From assembly GCA_020650975.1 (NCBI GenBank), contig JAIPMN010010290.1:1-20589 (forward strand): a DNA stretch of 20,589 nt. Direction: 5' to 3'. The position numbers and the translations under genes are program-made. Under the pieces are notes generated by a model, which saw nothing but the letters and a program-made list of their open reading frames with translations, did no database searches and was not told the origin of the DNA. Of this stretch, positions 1-8,900 are shown piece after piece; the first letter of the stretch is position 1; every line of letters begins with the position of its first letter. The DNA comes from Apostichopus californicus (lineage: Eukaryota > Echinodermata > Holothuroidea > Aspidochirotida > Stichopodidae).

Positions 1-596
1 CCCAATATTTGAAACAAATCGCCGCCCCTGCGTATATGTTTGGCCGTGTAATTGTATGGCATATAACGTGGTTTGGGTGATAACCAACCAGGGCCAGGTA
101 ATCGACCAAGCAGTTTTTAATAGGCCGGAGAGTTACATTGGTGCAATGATATAGACTAGACATGTACATGATATTATTTTGATTCATAGGACATTAAATG
201 TAAACTTTCGCCATCTAGCAGTGAGGTTACGCTAACGTTAACATGTTTTTCAATTCGACCAATCAGTGACAGGCGTGATTCGTAGTTGAATGCTTGGTTG
301 TCCGGTTAATCTGTGATGGTTTTAGTAACTTCTTTGTTTATATTGCCGGCGCATGCTAGCTAGAGTACTGTTTATAAACATCACACAGTATAGCCTAGCT
401 TTGGTCTACTCTAAGGGACCAATCGCCGTGCTGGCTTCTTCATGACCGAAATAGCTTCAAAGAACCCTCCATTGAATATCGACAACTAACTAACTTTCGC
501 CTTCATCGCGCACTACAATGACATGTATTTGTATACAAATATAGTTGTTCTAATTTACAACTGGCATTTGGGCATTCTGCTAAATTAAGGCATGGT
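1..596. other. No gene seen
   Basis: Unannotated sequence with two CCAAT-like boxes (near 258 and 418) but no supported reading frame or element. Confidence 0.5.
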
Positions 597-662
597 TGGA
601 GACCCTCATTACCTTATTGAATCAAAAGCTGATGTGTTGATTCATTGTTAATATCGGACAGC
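597..662 (+). repeat. 66-bp direct repeat, copy 1
   Basis: TGGAGACCCTCATTACCTT at its start and ATTGTTAATATCGGA near its end match 1073-1138 with about three differences. Confidence 0.85.
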
Positions 663-719
663 GGTTTTTATGTATTTAACACTGGTAATCTGACAGTTAG
701 CTTCCGGATAATAATGCAT

Positions 720-775
720 ACTAGACCAGTTGCCCCCCCGCCCCAAAAAAAAAAATAATAATAATACGAATAAAA
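720..775. repeat. Poly-C/poly-A low-complexity tract
   Basis: A C-run, an A-run and ATA repeats in succession; a simple sequence. Confidence 0.7.
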
Positions 776-1072
776 ACATCCCAAATAATCTAAAGACCAA
801 ACGTAAAAAATATGAAACACATACAATTGCTTTTTTCACCGTTTTACTTTATTTCAGATTTTAGCGACGGACATATTCTTAAAAATCGGTAACATCAATC
901 ATCCGTCACAGTAACATTCATTGACACGTTTTAAAACTCACAAATAAAATAGTACTGTAGGTTACACACGAGTTTTGTTCCAGCTTGTTTGTCTTTTTCA
1001 ACTTAACAAATTGAATTCATGATTTCGAAAGGATATACATCTATGTTATTTAATTCGGGCCTTCTGCAAAGC

Positions 1073-1138
1073 TGGAGACCCTCATTACCTTCTTGAATTA
1101 AAAGCTGATGTGTTGATTCATTGTTAATATCGGAGAGC
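1073..1138 (+). repeat. 66-bp direct repeat, copy 2
   Basis: Second copy of the 597-662 sequence, 476 bp downstream in the same orientation. The sequence between them shows no gene. Confidence 0.85.
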
Positions 1139-1896
1139 TTTTAATGAACAATACCGCTAAACATAAAAAGAAGATGCTATTCACAATGCCAAGGCACTGA
1201 CTTCACTCATATTGTGATGCCCAAAAGGACCACAGCAACTTCTTCCCTCAGGAAGGCTGCAAAACAATCAAAATTTGCAAAACAGACATGGTACTGTAGA
1301 TTCAAAAGTTATTCAGTTGGTAGGTCAAAGGCTGAAATAATGACATAAAAGTTTCATTTCCATCACACACAGTAAGCTATAGAATGACCTCCACAGTATA
1401 ATATTGAAAAAAAGGGTTTTTTTTAAATTGTTTTTAATATTTTAATTTAAAAAAAAAGGGTGTGACAATTTAAAAAAAAAAAAAGAGTGTGACAACCACA
1501 CAATCTATTCCAGTTGGCTGTATAAGTAATGATACTGTGAAAGCTATGAATCAAATCACTGATTAAAAATTTATAAAATAGTACATTCTGTACACTTTAG
1601 ATAAAACTTTAGATAAAACTGACAATACTTGATTGTAGATACATGATTGGGTGGTCTCTACCTTATTTTAAAATAACTCTCATCACCGTTGTTGGTATAT
1701 TGATACTATAATACAAAATCATTCACCATAGTCAACATGTTAAAAAGAAAAAAATAGCAAATTTGGAAGCAAAGAGAACATGATATGTTCCACAAGAAGA
1801 AACATGAACAAGAACTAAGTTGATTTAAAGCAAAGCCATTACGTAGTTACCATACATGACAGAGATGAACAATATCCACACACAGCTAACAAATAC
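1139..1896. other. AT-rich intergenic, poly-A tracts
   Basis: A/T homopolymer runs at about 1408-1490, including two short copies of an A-run followed by G[GA]GTGTGACAA. No gene is supported. Confidence 0.5.
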
Positions 1897-2062
1897 CTTT
1901 CCGCATTTGAGATATATCATGATCCGAATGTCTGTAAATTTCATAATGAGTTTTGGTATGTTTTACTTTCCATATTTTCATGTTGAATGTACACAGTGCA
2001 ATCACTGAAGACAATACCAACATTAGGGTAAAAAGTTGAAAATATAAATATCTTAGCATCAT
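1897..2062 (-). CDS. Possible first coding exon with a signal anchor (unrecognised)
   Basis: A minus-strand open stretch begins ATG ATG at 2062 and encodes MMLRYLYFQLFTLML..., a single hydrophobic segment of about 20 residues near the N-terminus followed by a basic, polar stretch ending SQMRK. An acceptor-like TTTTTATTTAATAG lies just upstream (about 2088) and a weak donor AAAG|GTATTT at 1896. The arrangement fits the signal anchor of a type II membrane protein, for example a Golgi enzyme, but no family is recognisable and no further exon was found towards position 1. It may be chance. Confidence 0.18.
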
Positions 2063-2130
2063 GGAGCAGTGACAAGACCAACCTCTATTAAATAAAAATG
2101 AAGAAGACATTCAATATATAGTACAGTAGA

Positions 2131-2584
2131 GATTCAATGATAATTTGACCTAATAAACTGAGAAGTATTCAAAATAAGATCATAATTGATCAAATTAAAA
2201 CAAGTGTTAGGTGATTCAACGATAATTTGACCAAATCAAAATAAGATCACAATTGATCAAATTAAAACAGGTTTTAAGTGATTCAGTGATTGTTTGACCA
2301 AATCAACTGAGAAATATTCAAATATGAAATCACAATTGATCAAATTTAAACAAGTAGTAGGTTATTCAATGATATTTTGACCATATCAAACTAAGATCAC
2401 AATCGATCAAATTAAAACAGGTTTTAAGTGATTCAGTGATTGTTTGACCAAATCAACTGAGAAATATTCAAATATGAAATCACAATTGATCAAATTTAAA
2501 CAAGTACTGTAGTAGGTTATTCAATGATATTTTGACCATATCAAAATAAGATCACAATCGATCAAATTAAAACAGGTTTTAAAA
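2131..2584. repeat. Alternating short/long tandem repeat array (six units)
   Basis: Units starting with [GT]ATTCA[AG][TC]G begin at 2131, 2213, 2280, 2363, 2430 and 2518, giving spacings of 82, 67, 83, 67, 88 and about 66 bp. Each contains TTTGACC, then ATCACAAT[TC]GATCAAATT. The longer units carry a short extra block (AACTGAGAA.TATTCAAA). The alternation makes a higher-order period of about 150-155 bp. The array lies just downstream of the DFFB stop, possibly in its 3' flank. Confidence 0.85.
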
Positions 2585-2608
2585 GTGAAAAAATATTTAA
2601 CGTTTTGT

Positions 2609-2614
2609 TTTAAT
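2609..2614 (-). terminator. Possible poly(A) signal ATTAAA for DFFB
   Basis: ATTAAA on the minus strand lies 165 nt past the DFFB stop, between the last exon and the tandem-repeat array. No AATAAA is closer. In such AT-rich sequence the hexamer occurs by chance, so this is only positional support. Confidence 0.25.
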
Positions 2615-2779
2615 TTGGTGTTGTACATCTTCGGTTACCACTTTTCTTTTCAGTGCATTTTCAGCAAATTAGTTATATAGACTATGGTACCATAGATGGC
2701 TTTGTGTTGCTTAAACACTTTGGTATCCTGTTTGTAAATGAGATCTCCAAGTACATCTAGTTCTAGGTCTAAAGATATC

Positions 2780-2978
2780 TTATACAGGTTGTTCTTTGAA
2801 CATCCTTTTCATGTCTACCTCCCGTTTGTGGTCCTCTGGATGATGGCATGCTCTGTGAACCAATTTAAAGTTTGTCATCGTAAAGAGAAGGTCATAGAAG
2901 TAATCCACGTTAACCTCCTTAGAAGGATCCTCGACAGCTTTCTTCAGTTGAGGCCAAACTTCTCTACCTTTTTGAATC
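2780..2978 (-). CDS. DFFB: DFFB exon 5 (terminal exon, catalytic histidines)
   Basis: The acceptor is CCGCCCACAG at 2979; one base completes the split Gln183 codon. The exon encodes residues 184-248 and ends in TAA at 2780-2782. VNVDYFYDLLFT and the His224/His228/His233 triad match the end of the CAD nuclease domain. The basic tail after the last His is short (DHKREVDMKRMFKEQPV). A weak GT follows the Pro codon, so continuation into another exon cannot be excluded, but the stop fits the family. Confidence 0.93.
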
Positions 2979-5900
2979 CTGTGGGCGGCAACAAGAACAG
3001 TTTGCAAATAATTTTAGAAGTATGAGATAAGAGCACTTCATACTACTTGTGCTAATAATGTAAATGAACTTGAAAAAAGGAAAAGGGAGCATTGTGAGTA
3101 ACAGCAGATTTCCCAACCACCATTCATCTTATCCTGTGTCTTCTTATTACCATTCGCCATTACAGGAGTCCCTAAAACAATATCACAACTTGCATACTCA
3201 GTACTCTAGTGTGTGACGAAAAATGAAAATGATGATACAAAACATATATATTAAACTATATGTAAAAGGCAAGTATTAAAGTAACTTACATTGTAAAGCT
3301 TGCACTTATTAGAAAATAATTATCAGTATTTGCATGCAGTTGCAAAGGAGACATCCATATAGTTGTTATGCTAATAGATTGTATAAAGTAATGAGATGGT
3401 TACATTTCTGTTGCCTTTTGTTTTGGCATGTGCACGGTTCCAATTTCCATTTAATATATAACTGGAAAAAAATCAATCCAATACAAAAGGTTTGAAGACA
3501 ATGAACAGCCATCTTCAACAAAACAAAACATTAAACATTTAAGACATAAAAACCTTAACCCAGTCTTTAAGATTGTTGACATAGAACTTAAATAAAATAT
3601 CACATCAATGAGATATTCATGTTTGTAACTTGAGACAGCTCAATTATTGTAACCAATTGATGTACATTTCACATAAAACCATTCACTTTAAACCTTGAAA
3701 GTGATGATTGAGTGTTGAAGATTGGACTTTCACAGTCCCATATGATTTCAGCTGTTCCTTAACTTCACTTTAATGCGTCTGAGTGTCAGATAATCTGATG
3801 AACCAGACTGATATAGCACTCATCAAGCTACCAACATTTTATAGCCCTCAAAATGACACTTGGGAGATATTGATAGATATGACAATTCTTATTCTAGGAG
3901 TGTGTCATTCAGCAGGTACTAGTACAGAGGGGCAAAACACTGCTCATGGGAATCTGTATAGATCTGAAGAGGCCTATATATGCTTCACTATATGGAAATC
4001 TTGTAACCAGGAAATAAAACGATGGGAGCTAGAGAAGCAAGACACTTTGTGCACAGGCCAGCAGGACCCTATTGTGTCAAGAGGGCAAAAGTGTACTGTA
4101 ATATGTACACAGTGTAGCATGTTATGCTTTATCCTAGCATGATTGCAATCCAGACATATGTACTGCATTGTACAGTTCAAAGCTTTGTGTCATTTCAAAA
4201 ATGATAATTTTTTCAGTATTTTACCAAAATGTTTACATTTATTACTAATTAACTTACAGGTTACTCTAGGTAAAAATAGATACATCACATCAGTAACCAT
4301 AAGCTTAATGAAATTTTACAAGATATAATATAATCAATAGATGACATTTCGGAAATGTCCAGTTTCTGTGATATGATGGACAGAAGTGCCAAGACAATAA
4401 GAGACAGGTGGAAAGGGCAATGAGGCGGGGAGGGGGGGGGGGGTGACTATCAACAAGACTGGAAGCAGCCTTTTGGGGTTATTCAGCCATTTGCAATAAG
4501 TTAGCCAACCGTTCTATATTGCATTCAAATTGGAATGGCAAATGATTCATGATACAGTTTTCTAGACCTGTAGTTTCACCCCAATTTTTTTTATTTAGTC
4601 AGTAATTTAAAATTCGACTAGATTCAAAGAACTTTGTTTTCCTGTTTCTAGTGTGTTAATCACATCAGAAAATCAGTTGGTTTGCAGTATATTTGAACTT
4701 CCAGATTTCTACTTGCTGGTTGATTTGGTCAAAAATGGATCAAAGGCAAAGAAGCAAAGCCTTGATATAACAGGTACTTAAAAATGGTGGTACTCACTGA
4801 TGTTCAAGATTCCAGGAACTGAATTCTCTACAATAATCATTCCTTAAGTAAGGGTTAATGTGATGGTGGGAGTGGGGGCAGCTTTTTTCATTGTATGCTC
4901 CTTTGCATTCAAACTTCCCATCATTGTTGCAGAGTTTCTGATCTCCATCATCAGTCCTGTCAAAGCGCTTGTTATACCAATTATTTTCTTTTAGCTTTCT
5001 CTCGAAATTGTTTATCACTTCATTTTTTCTCTCTCTCATTGGGTCATTCTCAGAATTGCTGGGAAGTAACATTCGTTTTGTCTTAAAATAAAAAGAAGAA
5101 AAATCAAATAAAAATTGATACTGTCTTTAATCCTATGATTTTCAATGCTTTAATAAAATTTGTTGATGCTACCATTATGCTAGATGCTACAATTCAAGAA
5201 AATTGACACCAGAAAGTTAAACAATAACCTGACATATATGTTAAATTATGAACCAGAGAATTTTACATGATTACATTAAAGTCAAGTGAAATAAATAAAT
5301 AAATAAATAAACAAGATTTCAAGTACAATGTAGCACTAGCTGAAAATTGTATTTGAATTTTGTTTTTTTCAAACTCACCTTCTGGAAATTATTATAAGTC
5401 CTGGTCTTTGCTTTATGTCTCATATACTCGGATTTGGTTTTAAATTTGTTCGGGACACCTTGAAAGATAAAAAGAAAACAATCACTGTAATGGTATGACA
5501 AAATTATTAGTCTCATTACACCACTTGTAATCCTTATCATTTTCTTTTCATTAACGTAAATTACAACAAGACAGCCAGCAGGTGGAGTGATAACTTGCCA
5601 TTTGCTATGAGAACAGCTAGTGTGATTTTCTACTTTTGATTGCAAACAAACTTTGACCTCCAAACATGACAGTTGATTTCTAGTACTCACTAAGGTGAAT
5701 CTAATGAAGTTCACACATCTTTAGGTTTTGAGTAAAATGTGCTGACAACGGTTTCAGACTTGTGACCACAAAAGACTTTGAACCTACTGTAATACCAATA
5801 TGGGTTCTTTTATTCAATAAATTGTATGAAGTGCATCCAAGCTTTGCTTTTGATGTCATTGAGCTTGCAAGGTTTTGTATACAGTAGTTGAACACTGATT

Positions 5901-8900
5901 CATAAGCATTAATGACCTATGAACTCTATAATAAGGCAATGTAATTACTAACCGTGGAACACTGAATTTGAAGCTGTTCCAAGCTTCGTTTTGTAATGAA
6001 CCATGATTACAGGTTTTCAGACTTTGACCTCTGACCACCATTGGAGGTGTCGGTGGACTATTCCGACCTGCTGATCGGTGTGGTCATGTGCCGATCTTTG
6101 TGGCCTGGGAACTTCTGGAGGTGTAACTGCAGTGGGCGCATGTGCAACCTGCAGAGGCTTACGACGTCGACCATGCTCGCCAGTAGTCCGAGGGCTCGAA
6201 GCCAAGTAAGGGACAGCGAGATCTGTTGTGACAGGATGCGGCTCTTGGTAGAAACGGCAGCGTCGATCCTCTCCTGCGAGGGTTTGCATCCCGATTGTGA
6301 AGTCTATTATGGCTCCCAGGAACTGGATGGTTTGGGTCGGGGGTCAGTCAGGACTTCTCCACGTTGACGATCCACCCCAGCTCTTGAAGGGTACTGATCG
6401 TCTTGTATACACTGTCGGCTGTTTCCGACTCGGGGTTGCCTACTATCAGCCAGTCGTCGAGGTACAGTGGACGTATAGCACAACTCCCCTTTTTCTTAAG
6501 GAGACTGTGGCTTCCGCCACTCTGGTGAAGACCCTCGGGGCGGTGGAGAGCCCGAACGGGAGTGCCCTGAAAAGGTAGTCTCTGCCGGCGTAATGTAAGG
6601 CTAAGAAGCGACTATGGTCTTCGCTCATGCGGATATGTACTGTAAGTAGGCGTCCTTTAAGTCTATGGTCCCGCCCACATGCCCTTTCTGAGAAGAGGTA
6701 AGATAACGTTCAGAGTTTCCATTCGGAAGTGTTTTGGCCTGACATAGTTTGGTTGAGGGGCTTGAGGTTTAGGATGGGACGCCAGGTTTTGTCTCGTTTT
6801 GTGGTCAGAAAGAATGACAACGGGAAGAGGGGTCCCGTCCACACCGGCGCCTCTACAATTGCCCACTTGGCCAGCAGGGCCGCAATCTCCCCCTAGAGAG
6901 CCAATTTTTGGACAGGGTTCGTGGGTGTTGGGGTGTGACTTCCTCCGCCCCCAAAAGGTGGGCTGGAGGTGAATTCTATTTTGTATCCATGTGCCATAGC
7001 ATCCAACACCCACTTGTCCCCGGTAATAGATTCCCATCGGTGGGAAAAGTTTGATAGTCTCCTCCCACCAGCGGTTTTTCTGCAGTGAGGTGGGCACCCC
7101 TAGGGCCGAGCGGCGAATGACGGTCTGGAGGAGCGGTCGTTGTCACATCGGGCCGTTGGTGGTGGGTCTCTGTTTGCCCCTCGTGCTATCCATGGCCGTG
7201 AAGGTCAATGGAAGGAACCCTGACTCCTGCCCTGTGGGGCGCCTCTTCCCGGTGCTCTGGAGGGCTGAACTCTGCCCCTTGGGGGTCTGTTTTCCCTCGG
7301 CCGTAATGGTCTAGCTCTGAATCTCTCTGAGGATCTGAACTCCAAATTGGCCAGGGTTTCTCTCGGAGACACTTACTCTTGCAGCTTTTGTTGGAAGCTC
7401 CCGGCGAAAGATCCTCCCTGAGGGACGGGAGGGAAAGCATCCGAAACTTAGATTCCACTGAGGGGCGAGGGCCATTTGATGGATGAGATGACATTTTCGC
7501 GTCGGGCTCTAACCGACCGAATCGCTACCCTAGCAAACTGGTCGTAGGCTAGCCGTACCAGAGGGCTCAACATGAGCAGGAGCTCGGGTCTTGTGACCTG
7601 GTTCTTGTCCTGGGGGAGTTGCTGGTGGTAACGCATCAGGACTTCTGCCGTCAACATAAGTACCGAGGAGAATTTCATGCCAGACCAGGCTGCGGTGTCT
7701 ACATCGACCAGTAAGTCCTCCAGCTTACGTTGGTTATGATTCTTGAAGACGTGGGAGGAGGAAGGTCCCTCTGCCCGTAGTTTTTCCTTGGCCTCCTGGG
7801 GGATGGTTGGGCACTTGAACAGGTCCTTCCTTCGTCTGGAACTCTGATGGCCCGTTCCGCCTTTGCTGGAAAGGCCGTCCACCAGCGTTTTTCTGCGATA
7901 GATTTGAACCTGTCGTAGCAGGAAGCGTCCACCGGCATGGTGGACTTTGGGCGGGTCGAAGCTACCCCTGTTGATGTCAGTTTGGAGACAAGAGCTGGGC
8001 GTTGCGGTTCCGGTTCTTCGAACCCCAGGTGTCTCCGGAAGATCTCTGCAGCTCGAGCTGTCAGTTCGGGGGGAAACACTCCTCCCGATATAGGAGCCTC
8101 CTCCTCCTCTGGGAAGTGGGAGTAGCCGCCTTCTGTAACTCCGAAGTCTATAGGGTCGACCTCGTCGTCTAGGTCGGACAGGTTGACCGACCCTCTGCAA
8201 TCAAGAACGTCCTCACTGGGGAACAAATCAGGTTCTACTAGTTTGGTCTGGGATAGATAGTGGTGTCGGGGCCGGGCTGGCCGTGGGTTGCAATTGCTCC
8301 TCGGCACCGACGTTTGTGTTTGGTGCCTGTCTTTGTCGTTCCCCTTCTAGTAGGGGGCAGAGAAGGCCTGTCAAACGAGCCATCAAAGCTGGCTCTTCCT
8401 CTTGTCGCCGCCCTGGGGACCGGCGTCTCCTCTTGGTTTTCCGAAAACCATCATTAGAAGAGGGTGAGGACTCGTCTGAAGCTGGAGATACAGTACCGCT
8501 CACGTATAACTCCGCGTAGACGTATACTCTACGTTTATCTACGCGATTATACGATGTTATATGTTTCTGTACGCAACTTTCTTCCCGGTGTCTACGAGGT
8601 GTCTACGCAGTGTCTACGCGGATTAGGGCTTCGCTCTAGTGCCCCTGAATAGGGATTATACGCGCGTAAAGACGTACAATCGCATATAATCTGTAAATGT
8701 AGGGTGTTCGCAGCGGCTTTACATAGCAGAGCTTCTATGGGTTAGAATAAACTGTGATGAAGAAAAGAGTCGGTAAAATCAGTATCGCACCAAGCCCAAT
8801 GAATGACTTTCCAAAATATTCAACCACAGAGTTAGCATAAGCCGATAAGAATAAGAGTAACAAAGAAAACAGCGCTACTAGGAGCACAAATGATCGATAC

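Noticed and set aside
3783-4142. 119-codon plus-strand open frame
   Set aside because: It lies inside DFFB intron 4, has no recognisable domain, and its composition looks like intron sequence.
4902-4950. Cys/His cluster taken as a CCCH RNA-binding zinc finger
   Set aside because: The spacing (7, 8, 3) and surrounding motifs match the structural zinc site of the CAD nuclease instead.
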